From assembly GCF_014698035.1 (NCBI RefSeq), contig NZ_JACJSF010000064.1, positions 1 to 45,957 on the forward strand: 45,957 nt of DNA, read 5' to 3'. The DNA is from Desmonostoc muscorum FACHB-395. Lineage in GTDB: Bacteria > Cyanobacteriota > Cyanobacteriia > Cyanobacteriales > Nostocaceae. Of the stretch, positions 34,007 to 44,600 are shown piece by piece; the stretch's first letter is position 1, and each line of letters begins with the position of its first letter. Under the pieces are notes generated by a model that was not told the origin of the DNA, searched no databases, and saw nothing but the letters and a program-made list of their open reading frames with translations. Made by a program: the position numbers and the translations under genes.

Positions 34007-34405
34007 ATGGAACAGTGGCAAAAGGATTTAGCAGAAATCGTTGAAACAGTTGCTGATGAAGTAGAGCGTTTCTTCCTGGGAATGAGTGAAATGGTTGACG
34101 CTTTTTTTGAGCTAACGGAAGAAATTACTGAGCAAGTCCCTAATATTGTTACTGAAGTCGATCAGTATTTACAGGATTTAGCTGAACCAATGTTTGAGGC
34201 TTACTGGGAACTGGAAGACATGGTAGCAGATGTAGATCCAGGTTTTCCTTATTCAGTTGAACCTACAGCTGAAAAAAATCCTGCCTGCATCGGTTGTACT
34301 CATTACCACGGTCAAGTTTATAGTGGTAATTTGTTAGTTTGTGCCATGCATCCCCACGGTTGTGAAGATGAGAATTGTCCAGACTGGGAGAAGGAAGAGT
34401 ATTGA
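34007..34405 (+). CDS. Cys/His-rich conserved small protein, unknown function
   Basis: 132 residues. The N-terminal 90 are strongly acidic and helical (EQWQKDLAEIVETVADEVER), then a compact metal-site-like module: NPACIGCTHYHGQVYSGN, LLVCAMHPHGCEDENCPDWE. This gives five Cys and several His within ~35 residues, suggesting a Zn or Fe-S site (inference). I choose ATG 34007 with AGGTG seven bases upstream; the frame runs further up to 33929 without support. It lies 89 bp before queF on the same strand. Probably a cyanobacterial conserved hypothetical family; I cannot name it with certainty. Confidence 0.75.
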   Translation: MEQWQKDLAEIVETVADEVERFFLGMSEMVDAFFELTEEITEQVPNIVTEVDQYLQDLAEPMFEAYWELEDMVADVDPGFPYSVEPTAEKNPACIGCTHYHGQVYSGNLLVCAMHPHGCEDENCPDWEKEEY

Positions 34406-34480
34406 GGGGGGAGTAGAGACGCGAAAAATCTTTGTCTGTACAAAATTAATAAAAAAACGTAAAGATAAGTAAAATAACCA

Positions 34481-34508
34481 ATGACAAATGACAAATGACA
34501 ACTGACAA
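34481..34508 (+). repeat. Tandem heptamer array (atgacaa), 4 units, over queF start
   Basis: Units atgacaa, atgacaa, atgacaa, ctgacaa. The third supplies the queF ATG (34495). ATGs at 34481 and 34488 each open frames that stop after five codons. Same heptamer and same placement as at ureG. Confidence 0.92.
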
Positions 34509-34893
34509 ATTCCCTGAAATGAAGTATGGTGAACGCGATATTGCGGAAGGTAAATTAATTACCTTTCCAAATCCGCGTGTGGGGAGACGATATGACATTA
34601 ATATTACTTTGCCAGAATTTACTTGTAAATGTCCGTTTTCCGGCTATCCTGACTTTGCGACAATTTACGTCACATATATACCTGATGAACGGGTAGTAGA
34701 ATTGAAGGCGCTTAAACTTTACATTAACAGTTACCGCGATCGCTATATTTCCCACGAAGAATCTGCCAACCAAATTTTGGATGATTTTGTGGCTGCTTGT
34801 GACCCGTTAGAAGCCACTGTGAAAGCAGATTTTACGCCTCGTGGCAATGTACATACTGTGGTTGAAGTGCGTCATCACAAATACCCATCATAA
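34495..34893 (+). CDS. queF: NADPH-dependent preQ0 reductase QueF
   Basis: Reduces the nitrile of 7-cyano-7-deazaguanine (preQ0) to preQ1 in queuosine biosynthesis, a T-fold enzyme of the short (type I) class. 132 residues. CKCPFSGYPDFATIYVTYIP carries the active-site Cys that forms the thioimide and the conserved Asp; VELKALKLYINSYRD is the QueF signature; CDPLEATVKADFTPRGNVHT closes the fold. ATG 34495 lies in the heptamer array; ATG 34519 (MKYGERDI) is a possible shorter start. Other queuosine genes are not in view. Confidence 0.95.
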   Translation: MTTDKFPEMKYGERDIAEGKLITFPNPRVGRRYDINITLPEFTCKCPFSGYPDFATIYVTYIPDERVVELKALKLYINSYRDRYISHEESANQILDDFVAACDPLEATVKADFTPRGNVHTVVEVRHHKYPS

Positions 34894-34919
34894 AAATTTT
34901 GGGTATTGCTAAATGGGGA

Positions 34920-34950
34920 TGTAGAGACGTTGCAATGCAACGTCTCTACA
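34920..34950. repeat. 31-bp perfect palindrome between queF and pstS
   Basis: Arms tgtagagacgttgca (34920-34934) and tgcaacgtctctaca (34936-34950) around one base. Same element as 25113-25143 except that one base pair in the stem is changed on both arms. It lies at a convergent junction, with no T-run on either side. Confidence 0.92.
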
Positions 34951-35052
34951 AGGATTCTGAAATTACGCAAAATTATTTTTCATACCCCAACTAGCAACGC
35001 AAATTTTGGTTTGTAGCGAACACGAACATTTTTACTCAGGTTGATTAAGCAG

Positions 35053-36147
35053 TTATTTTGCAATTCTGTTTGCAGCAGATTGTACTTGAAGTACAACTTT
35101 TTTAGATAAAGGAATATATCCAAGTTCCAAACTGGATTTTTGCCCCTCAATCAAAGCCCAATCAATAAATTTTTTTAGCGCTTTACCTTTGACTCGGTTT
35201 GGATATTCCTGATAAGTTAAAACCCAGCTATAAGTAACGATGGGATAAGACTGGGAACCTGTAGGATCGTTGATAAAAGCAATCAAGTTATCGGCGGGTA
35301 ACTTCACTGACTCCAAGGTTTGAGCTACAGATTCTGGTGTCGGCGTAATATAATTACCAAATTTATTTTCCAAAGCAGCCACAGGAAGTTTATTTTGTTT
35401 GGCGTAGACGTATTCTACATAGCCAATAGCTCCTGGGATCTGTTGAACTAAGGCAGTAACACCTTCGTTACCCTTTCCACCAATTCCCACTGGCCATGCG
35501 ACAGCTTTACCTGCTGCAACTTTGCTGTTCCATTCTGGACTTATAGCACTTAGATGTTGCGTCAACACACTTGTAGTTCCACTACCATCAGTGCGGTGTA
35601 CAACCTGAATTGGTAAATTGGGCAAATTTACGCCTGGGTTAGCTACAGCTATTCTCGGATGATTCCAATTCGTAATTTTTCCGAGAAAGATATCTACATA
35701 AACTTGGCGTGATAGCTTTAAACCATTTGGCAGATTGACTGGAGGTGACTGGGGGGTGGACGCGAGATTGTAAGCTAGCACTATGGAACCAGCAGTCATG
35801 GGTAAAGCAACCACTCCCCTTTTTATCTTAGCTGCTTGTTCATTTGTAATTCCCACATCACTAGCTGCAAAGTCTACAGTACCTTCAATCAGCTGTTGCA
35901 CTCCAGCGCTGCTTCCTATAGCTTGATAGTTAATTTCCACATTGGGATTTTGCTGGTTGTAATCTGAAAGCCAGCGTTCATACAAAGGCGCAGGAAAACT
36001 TGCCCCAGCACCAACAAGAGAAACGTGCTTGATTTTTTTATTATCGGTAGTACAAGAAGCGATACTCAACAATATAGCGATTACGGGTAGTAGGCAAACC
36101 CGTCGTTTAGATTGAAGTTGAGCAAATATACAAAACTTTAGTTCCAA
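35053..36147 (-). CDS. pstS: Phosphate ABC transporter substrate-binding protein PstS
   Basis: A periplasmic lipoprotein that binds inorganic phosphate. The signal peptide ends in LLSIASCTT (lipobox IASC, near residue 32). Binding-site motifs: LVGAGASFPAPLYERW near 45, AIGSSAGVQQL near 76, DFAASDVGIT near 92 and HRTDGSGTTSVLTQHL near 185. 364 residues. The start is TTG 36147 with a weak ribosome site. No pstC, pstA or pstB follows or precedes, so it would have to serve a transporter encoded elsewhere. I do not see a convincing PHO box in the 118-bp upstream gap. Confidence 0.93.
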   Translation of the reverse strand: MELKFCIFAQLQSKRRVCLLPVIAILLSIASCTTDNKKIKHVSLVGAGASFPAPLYERWLSDYNQQNPNVEINYQAIGSSAGVQQLIEGTVDFAASDVGITNEQAAKIKRGVVALPMTAGSIVLAYNLASTPQSPPVNLPNGLKLSRQVYVDIFLGKITNWNHPRIAVANPGVNLPNLPIQVVHRTDGSGTTSVLTQHLSAISPEWNSKVAAGKAVAWPVGIGGKGNEGVTALVQQIPGAIGYVEYVYAKQNKLPVAALENKFGNYITPTPESVAQTLESVKLPADNLIAFINDPTGSQSYPIVTYSWVLTYQEYPNRVKGKALKKFIDWALIEGQKSSLELGYIPLSKKVVLQVQSAANRIAK

Positions 36148-36265
36148 TGCTTAATAATTTTCCAATCTGTAGCTGTGTAGGTGTAATTAATTGTAAAACG
36201 AGAAAAATACATTTCAAATACAAAGGTACGCAAAGTTTTCAATTATGCTATGCGTACTTTTGCAT

Positions 36266-37663
36266 TTAAACTTCAATAGCCGTCTCTTTCTCCTCAATTT
36301 TTGGCTCTGAACTAAGCCGATCTAAAATTTCTAAAACCTCTTGTTCAAAAGCAACTTGGGCGCGATTAGTTTTGCCACCAACATATAAGAGATCGCCTTT
36401 TTGCAATGCCCATATTTGTGAATGAGAAAAGTAACTCATCACCACACCCAACATTAGTAAACCAAATCCTGAGTAAACAATTGGTATGCCTGGATCGGCT
36501 TTAATTTGTAAGCCAGTGCTGCCAATAATATCCAAAATTTTCAACTTTACGCCATTGACTTCGGTTGACATCCCAGCGCGGACAGTATCAACTAATTTAC
36601 CCTTGGGATCATAAATTAATACCATCCCTTGTAAGTCTTTGGCTAGTAAAGAAACACCTTCACTCAAATCCGGTTTAGTAGGAACCCACGTACCCCAAAT
36701 GCGCCCTTGTCCTTTGGTGTTCAATAGCGCCATTGGTAATTGAAAAATCGGGCTGTTGTTAAATTGGACGCGAACACCTGCAATTCCCCAATCGGTTTGG
36801 TAGAAGGTTATGCCCCGATAGCGCAGAGGCTCGTTAACAAAAATCTTTTTGTGGTCAACTTCCTCTCCCTGCTTATTTAAGACAGACATATCGGAATAAA
36901 ATTGATCGATGCCGCCAGATGGAGTGTAGTCAATCCAAAAACGATTGACGCGCACAGACCAATCTTTTGAGACTTGGGCAGCTAAAGGGCCAGCATCGAC
37001 AATATTTGTGACTTGAAATGTATCGCCACTGGCAATCATTTCCTGTGCCATAAACCCAGTCATCGCCCCCCAAATTCCCCCTATTAGAATAGCGACGATG
37101 CCAATATGAACGATAATTGGGCCGATGCGTCCGACTATTCCTTTGCGGGCATAAAGGATATTTTCTTTTTCTTGATCTGGAAAAATTTTATAGCGGCGTT
37201 TCTGTAATAGTTGGCTGAGAGAATTTAGAGAACCATTATCTAGTTCTGCACTTAAAGCTAATTTTTGAAATTGCCGTGGTTCTTCGTAATATTTCCAGCG
37301 CTGGGCGGCTTTTAAAGCTGGTAACTGTCGGGTAAAAGAACAAGCAGTTAAGCTAGTACCAAATAAGATGAGTAATGCCAGAAACCACCAGGTACGATAT
37401 ACATGGTCTAAGCCAACTACCTGAATTACCTTCCAAGTTAAGAAACCAAATAAAGCTGGATGTTCTGGGTAGTTAGCCTGATAGAATGCGGGTGATTGAC
37501 CTTGCTCAATTACAGTACCGGTGGAGCTAAAGATTGCAATCAATAGCAGTAGTGCGATCGCTAGTCGTAAGTTAGTCAGTACGGGCAAAATCTCTTGCCG
37601 TAAGAACTTGCCAGGTATTGCCCACCATTTTAATTCTTTGGACGCTGAATCTTCTAAAGTCAT
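36266..37663 (-). CDS. ccs1: Cytochrome c biogenesis protein Ccs1/ResB
   Basis: Part of the system II haem-ligation machinery that attaches haem to apocytochromes in the thylakoid lumen or periplasm. 465 residues: three N-terminal membrane helices (NLRLAIALLLLIAIFSSTGT, then the second near 80-100), a large lumenal domain, and a C-terminal helix (VYSGFGLLMLGVVMSYFSHS) just before the cytoplasmic tail; GRIGPIIVHIGIVAILIGGI forms the helix with the conserved His. ATG 37663. It lies 29 bp after ccdA on the same strand, so the two form an operon. The haem-handling partner CcsA is not in this window. Confidence 0.94.
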   Translation of the reverse strand: MTLEDSASKELKWWAIPGKFLRQEILPVLTNLRLAIALLLLIAIFSSTGTVIEQGQSPAFYQANYPEHPALFGFLTWKVIQVVGLDHVYRTWWFLALLILFGTSLTACSFTRQLPALKAAQRWKYYEEPRQFQKLALSAELDNGSLNSLSQLLQKRRYKIFPDQEKENILYARKGIVGRIGPIIVHIGIVAILIGGIWGAMTGFMAQEMIASGDTFQVTNIVDAGPLAAQVSKDWSVRVNRFWIDYTPSGGIDQFYSDMSVLNKQGEEVDHKKIFVNEPLRYRGITFYQTDWGIAGVRVQFNNSPIFQLPMALLNTKGQGRIWGTWVPTKPDLSEGVSLLAKDLQGMVLIYDPKGKLVDTVRAGMSTEVNGVKLKILDIIGSTGLQIKADPGIPIVYSGFGLLMLGVVMSYFSHSQIWALQKGDLLYVGGKTNRAQVAFEQEVLEILDRLSSEPKIEEKETAIEV

Positions 37664-37692
37664 TACGTGTAAAATCTAACAAAGTATTGATC

Positions 37693-38433
37693 TTAAAAAC
37701 TGCCAAGGGGAATCCGAGAAATTAAGGAAAAAACACCGAATCCTACCAACAGCGCCCCGCTAACTGGGTTAATCCAACCAGACCAGCGACGCAATTCTAG
37801 TAATTTTTTAATTGAAGCTGTAAAAGTACCCGCCAAAATCAATGGTGCTACATAACCGGCTGTGTAAGAGAGTAGCAAAACAGCACCTAAAATTAAGTCT
37901 TGAGTATTGGCAATCCAACCCAGTAAACTGGCTAAAACAGGCGTGCTACAAGGAGATGCAACTAAGCCAAAAGTCAGCCCCAGTAAATAAGAACGCAATC
38001 CTATAGGTAAATCTTGCGAAATCCAATTCGTTTCGCCCAAGGATGGAAATTGCAGAGGTAGTGCTTCTAGTAAGTTCAGCCCCATGAGAATGGCGATAAT
38101 GCTGACGATAATCGGCAAACCAATTCCCACTTGTCCATAGACTTTTCCTACCAAAGCTGCTACTATACCCATCCCTGCTAATGTAGTTGCTAACCCTAAA
38201 GCAAACCAAGTTGATTGGGCAGCTGCTTGCAAGCGGTTTTTGGCTTCATAACCGCCGATGTAACCAATGGTAATTGGCAGCATAGAAAGCATACAGGGTG
38301 TAAGACTGGTGAGCAAGCCAGCACCAAAGATGATACCAACACTGACTACGCTAAGGTGTGCCAGTTGGTTAGAAACGAGGCTGTTGGCAAATTGTTCTAG
38401 TTGGTAAATTTGGGTTTGCAGGTTATCAAACAT
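37693..38433 (-). CDS. ccdA: Cytochrome c biogenesis protein CcdA
   Basis: A thiol-disulphide transmembrane transporter (short DsbD-like) that moves reducing power from cytoplasmic thioredoxin to the lumen to keep apocytochrome cysteines reduced. 246 residues, six helices. The redox Cys pair is visible in SLTPCMLSMLPITIGYIGG (helix 1) and VASPCSTPVLASLLGW (helix 4). ATG 38433 is the first gene of the ccdA-ccs1 unit. It diverges from the second hybrid kinase across 181 bp. Confidence 0.94.
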   Translation of the reverse strand: MFDNLQTQIYQLEQFANSLVSNQLAHLSVVSVGIIFGAGLLTSLTPCMLSMLPITIGYIGGYEAKNRLQAAAQSTWFALGLATTLAGMGIVAALVGKVYGQVGIGLPIIVSIIAILMGLNLLEALPLQFPSLGETNWISQDLPIGLRSYLLGLTFGLVASPCSTPVLASLLGWIANTQDLILGAVLLLSYTAGYVAPLILAGTFTASIKKLLELRRWSGWINPVSGALLVGFGVFSLISRIPLGSF

Positions 38434-38614
38434 GGGGAGTTTCTGAGCGGGAAATGCTTACTCTGCTTGAATTGTAGCTTATTTTTGTCTGTAGAGTCAG
38501 CAGAAGTGATTATCTGAAGCTGATATTATCTAAATTTCATCTGCCCAAAGAAATGTATCTAAAATACAATTAAGCTCGAATTATCTCGGAAGAAGCACGG
38601 CTGGAGCATTTAGC

Positions 38615-41600
38615 ATGATGATTGCATTACCCGGATTTAAAATTGTCACTTTGTTAAAAGCAGGGGTAAAAGCAGTCATATACCGTGGAATCAAGGTTAA
38701 AGACCAGTGTCCGGTAATTATCAAAGGGCTACGTCCAGACCAGTGTACACCCAATAATATTGAACAACTCAAACATGAGTACGCGATCGCTCAAAGGTTA
38801 AATATCGCCGCCGCAGTCAAGGTTTACGCCTTAGAGATGCACCAGGGAATCCCTTATTTGATTATGGAGGATTTTGAGGCGCGATCGCTCGATCAGTTGC
38901 TAGACCAATTTCAAGACCCTGTTTCATTCTTAAAAATTGCTATTGAAATTACCAGCAAACTGGCACAAATTCACACTTATAACATTGTCCACAAGGATAT
39001 TAAGCCGCAAAATATCTTAGTTAATCTCGACACCAGTCAGGTTAAAATCGCCGATTTTGGAATTGCTGCTTTTATTCCATATCAGCAGCAAATAGTTAGC
39101 AGTTCCAGTCGCATTGAAGGCAGTTTACCTTATCTTGCACCTGAACAAACCGGACGGATGAATCGAGGAATTGACCATCGTAGCGATTTGTATTCACTGG
39201 GAGTCACCTTTTATGAGATGCTGACAGGTCAGCTACCATTTCAAGGCAAAGATCCATTAGAGTGGGTGCATTGTCATATTGCCCAATCTCCGCCATCTCC
39301 GAAAAAGCTCAACCATGATATTCCCCAAATGCTCTGTGACATCATTATCAAATTGTTATCGAAGGTTGCAGAACAGAGATATCAAAGCGCTTTAGGTTTG
39401 CAATTTGATCTGGAACAATGCTTAAAGCAATTGGAGACAACCGGAGAAATTCAATCCTTTGTTTTAGGTGAGCAAGATATCTCAGAGCGCTTTCAAATTC
39501 CCCAAAAATTATATGGGCGAGAACAAGAACTTGCCAAGCTTCTCCAAGCATTTGAGCGAGTTGTTAGCGAAGGAAAACCAGAAATTGTCCTCGTCTCTGG
39601 CTATGCTGGAATTGGTAAATCTTCTTTAGTTAAGGAGATTCACAAGCCGATTGTGCGAGAACGTGGAGTTTTTATCTCTGGTAAATTTGATCAGTACAAA
39701 CGAGATATTCCTTACTCCACGATTGTTCAAGCTTTTCAAACACTTGTTAGACAAATTTTAACTGAGCCAGAAGAGCAACTTGCCAATTGGAAAAAGCGAA
39801 TACAAGCAGCATTAGGGAACAATGGTAGATTAATCACCGATGTAATTCCAGAAGTTGAATTAATCGTGGGCGAACAGCCACCCATACCAGAGTTGGGGCC
39901 TGCTGAATCTCAAAATCGATTTAATTTAGTGTTTCAGAATTTTATCAGCGTATTTTCGCAAAGGGAGCATCCACTCACTGTTTTTTTAGATGATATGCAG
40001 TGGGCAGACAGTGCTACTTTAAATTTAATTCAAACCGTCATTACTGCGTCTAGTATCCATTATCTCTGCTTTATTTTAGCCTATCGAGATAATGAAGTAG
40101 ATGTTGTGCATCCCTTTAGTTTAATGATGGAGAAGATTTGCCAGCAGGGAGTAAGAAAAACTGAAATTATTCTTACTCCCTTAAATCTTGTTTATGTAAA
40201 TCAATTGATTGCTGATACATTGCATAGTTCAGCAGAACGAGTAGAACCTCTTACTCAATTGATTATCCAAAAAACTGATGGTAATCCTTTCTTTGTCAAT
40301 GAATTTCTGAAAACACTGCATCAGGAAAATCTGCTGATTTTTGACCCCCAATATCGGATTTGGCAATGGGATCTAGCTCAGATTGAAGCCCAAGGTATTA
40401 CAGATAATATTGTCAGCTTGATGATTGGGCGGATGCAAAAGCTACCAGCCGCAACTCAAGAAGTGCTTAAATTAGCCTCCTGTATTGGTAATCGCTTTGA
40501 GCTAGAAGTTTTAGCGATCGTTGGTGAACAATCTATTCAAGAAACAGCAAATGCCCTTGTTGAAGCAATTTTAAGAGGATTAATTATCCCCATAGAGTCA
40601 GATGAAACTGTCGATCAAAACTATCGTTTCTATCATGACCGAGTTCAACAAGCTGCATACGCCTTAATTGCTGATGAATCAAAGTCGGTAGTTCATCTGA
40701 AGATTGGGCGACTTTTGCTGAAAAACTTTAATCAGGAACAAGTAAACGAGCAAATTTTTGATTTAGTCAATCAACTGAATCTCGCGGTTAATCTGATTAT
40801 TGAACAGACAGAAAAAGATGAATTGGCAAGATTGAATTTAATCGCTGCTAAGAAAGCAAAAGCATCTACAGCTTACACTCCTGCTAAAAGACTTTTTAGC
40901 GTTGCCATGAATCTTTTAGCTGATAATGCCTGGATAGAACAATATGAACAAACATTTACTTTATTTAGAGAACTAGCTGAGTGTGAATTTTTAACCGGAA
41001 ATTTAGAACAAGCGGAACAATTATTTGAGTTATTATTGCTCAAAGCAGAATCTAATGTAGACAAATCTAATATTTACATACTGCAAATCAGACTCTATCA
41101 AGTTGCGGGTAGATATGAAAAGGCGCTGACATTGGGATTAGAAGCTTTAAAACTTTTTGAGGTGACATTACCTGATTCAAATGAGGAAGTGCAAGCTGCG
41201 ATCGCAATTGAAAGAAACCAGATATCAACTAATATAGATAACAGACAAGTCTCTGATTTAATTAATGCTTTAGTAATCGAAGACCTCAATATTAAAACAG
41301 TAATTAGTTTGTTGACGACTTTGGGCCCACCTACTTATCTTGGTAGACCTCATCTCTTTCCTTTAGTCGTACTTAAAGCAGTTAACTATTCCCTCAAGTT
41401 TGGGAATACGGAAGATTCCTGTTTTGCTTACAGTATGTACGCCATGTTATTGGTTTCTATCTTCCATGATATTCCTACAGGCTACGCATTTTCTAAGATG
41501 ACAATTCAATTGAATGAAAAGTTTCACGATTTGAAACTTAGAGGAGTTGTTCTACACATTCATGGAAGTCATATCAACGTTTGGCGTAATCACATTGCTA

Positions 41601-44600
41601 CCGATATTCCATTTTTAGAGCAGGGATTTATCGGTTGTGTGGAAGCTGGTGATGTGACGATGGCAAACTACAATGGTTATCAAGGATCGTGGCAAATTAT
41701 CCAGTTAGGTTTTCCACTTGCAGAAACATACAAATCGCTAGAAAAATATACTGCATTCGCCCGCCAGTCTAAACATGAGGCTGTCTATCAGACAATCAGA
41801 CTACAGCAGATGTTGCTGATGAATCTACGCGGACTCACTCACCACACTTTGACTCTAAGTAATGATGAATTTGATGAATCCTACGCTTTATCTATTATTA
41901 CAGATGCAGGTTTTGTCAGTGGAATTATTTTTTATTACATTATTAAATTAATTATCTTTTTTACTTATAGACAGTATGCAGATGCACTACATTGTGCATT
42001 AAAATTATCTAAATTTCCCGTTGCGACACTGGCATTACCCATTGAAACAGATTATATTTTATATTATTCACTGACTTTAACGGCTCTTTATACCACCGTA
42101 TCTTTTCTAGAGCAAGAACAGTTTTTGCTAACTCTAGAATCCCATCAACAACAATTGCAATATTGGGCTTACCACTGCCCTGAAAACTTCTTACACAAGT
42201 CTCAGTTAGTCGCTGCTGAAATAGCTCGAATTCAAGGTCGAGACTTGGAAGCAATGCGCTTGTATGAGCAATCAATTGCTTCAGCCCGTGAGCAGGGATT
42301 TATGCAATATGAAGCTTTGGCTAATGAGCTAGGCGCTAAGTTTTACTTTGAGCGAGAGTTTGAATTAATTGCCAAAACTTACTTACAAGAAGCTAAAAAT
42401 TCATATCTGCGCTGGGAGGCATCTGCTAAAGTTAAGCACCTCGAAGAATTCTACCCTCAGTTATTGCCACAACAACAGCTTACTTCTAACGGAACATTTA
42501 TCACCACAGGTGAGCATTTAGACTTTTTATCAGTAGTTAAAGCCTCCCAAAGCATATCTAGTGAAATTGTTTTTTCGCGGTTGTTGAAGACATTAATGCA
42601 GATTGTCATCGAGCAAGCAGGGGCAGAAATCGGTTATTTGTTGCTTGAACACGAGCAAAATCTGGTCATAGAAGTAGAAGCTAAGGTTAATTCCCAGGCT
42701 GAAAAACTCAATGTTTCTCGACCCGTATTTGATGGCGAAATTTCACAAGTTATTCCGCAATCAATGCTGAATTATGTTCAGCGAACTCAAGAAACAGTGA
42801 TTTTGCAAAATGCTACTGAGCAAAATATGTTTTCTGGAGATGAGTATATAATCCAAAAACAACCCAAATCAGTACTTTGTTTACCGATCGCGCGTCAGTC
42901 AAAATTACTTGGTATTTTATATTTAGAAAACAATCTTATCCCCAGCGCCTTTACACAGGAAAAACTTTCCGTACTGGATATTTTGACAGTTCAAATTGCT
43001 ATTTCTTTAGAAAATGCTCGTCTTTATCAAGGTCTAGAAAAAAGCCAAGAACAGCTTAACCTGGCATTGAAATCCGGCAAAATTGGTGTTTGGTGTTGGG
43101 ACATCGCCAATGATTTGTTTGACTGGGATGAGCAAATTTATCAACTATTTGGGTTAACACCTGAAACTTTTCTTCCAACTTCTAAAGCAATTTTAGCTCG
43201 TCTGCATCCAGATGATAGCTCATTGCTGGCTCAATCCTTGAGTCGAGCGATTAACGAAGGCGTAGAGCATGATTTAGAATATCGAATTATTTGGGATGAT
43301 GGCAGTATCCGCTACCTAGCCTGCCGGGGAAAAGCCTTTTTCAACGAAGCAGGTAAAGCCACACACATGAGTGGTGTTGTGCTTGATATCACAGATAGCA
43401 AACACGCTGAAGCCGAACGTATCCAACTAATTCAAGAGCAAACCGCCCGTTTAGAAGCAGAAGCCGATCAGCAACGAGCGGCATTTTTAGCTCAAGTCAG
43501 TGCAACCCTCGCTTCTTCCCTCGATTACGAAAGCACGCTAGCAAGTGTGGCAAACTTAGTTGTGCCTTACTTCGCCGATTGGTGCAGCGTTGATCTGCTA
43601 CAAGACAACCAATCAATTAATCGGGTAGCAGTTGCTCACCGAGATCCAGAGAAAGTTAAACTCGGTTGGCAACTTCATCAGCATTATCCGAGAAAGTTTG
43701 ATGAACCGGGAGGCGTGCCTAAAGTACTGCGTACAGGAATTCCTGAAATGGTAACTGAAATCTCAGATGCACTATTAGCAAAAGGCATCCAAGATGCAGA
43801 ACATCTAAGGATTATACGTGAAATCGGTTTAAAGTCCTGTATAATGTTACCCTTGACGGCACGTGAAAGAATTTTTGGTGCAATTTCCTTTTTTACAGCA
43901 GAATCAGAACGTCGTTACAGCACGGCTGACTTGTCACTAGCTGAAGATATTGCCCATCGAGCGGCGATCGCCATTGATAACGCCCGCCTTTACCAAGAAG
44001 CACAGCAAGCACAAAAAACCGCAGAGCAAGCCCTAGAGCGCATTGCCCGTCTTCAATCCATCACGGCTGCCCTTTCAGAATCGCTGACACCAGCCCAAGT
44101 CTCTGAAGTCATTGTAGAGCAAAGTATGGCTGCCTTAAAAGCCAATTCAGCCCTCGTTGCCTTACTGAATGAAAACAAAACTGAACTAGAAATTGTGCGT
44201 GCGGTTGGCTATAACCAAGATTTGGTAGACGCTTGGCGGCTTTTTCCTATTGATTCACCTTCACCTTTAGCCGAAGCTGTGCGGACTGGACAACCTGCTT
44301 GGGCGGAATCGAAACAAAACAGAATAGCTCGTTACCCTCATCTAGCTGAAGCTTACGCCCAATATGATATTGATGCCTGGATTTCTATTCCATTGATGGT
44401 AGAGGGTTCAGCAGTTGGAGGAATCACTTTAGGATTTATTCAACTTCAAGAACTTAGTGAAGAAGATCAAGCGTTTATCTTGGCTGTTGCTCAACAATGC
44501 GCCCAAGCGATCGCTCGCGCCCACCTTTATGAAGCCGAACGAACGGCGCGAAACGCCGCAGAATCAGCAAACCGCATCAAAGATGAATTTTTAGCTGTGC

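Noticed and set aside
33377..34021. Long minus-strand frame (214 codons)
   Set aside because: It runs antisense through the SRP RNA and the phasin-like gene, has no family resemblance, and the plus-strand features are convincing.
36148..36265. Possible PHO box upstream of pstS
   Set aside because: Only weak TTACA/TTACACC-like pieces without the regular 11-bp period seen at 29209-29249.
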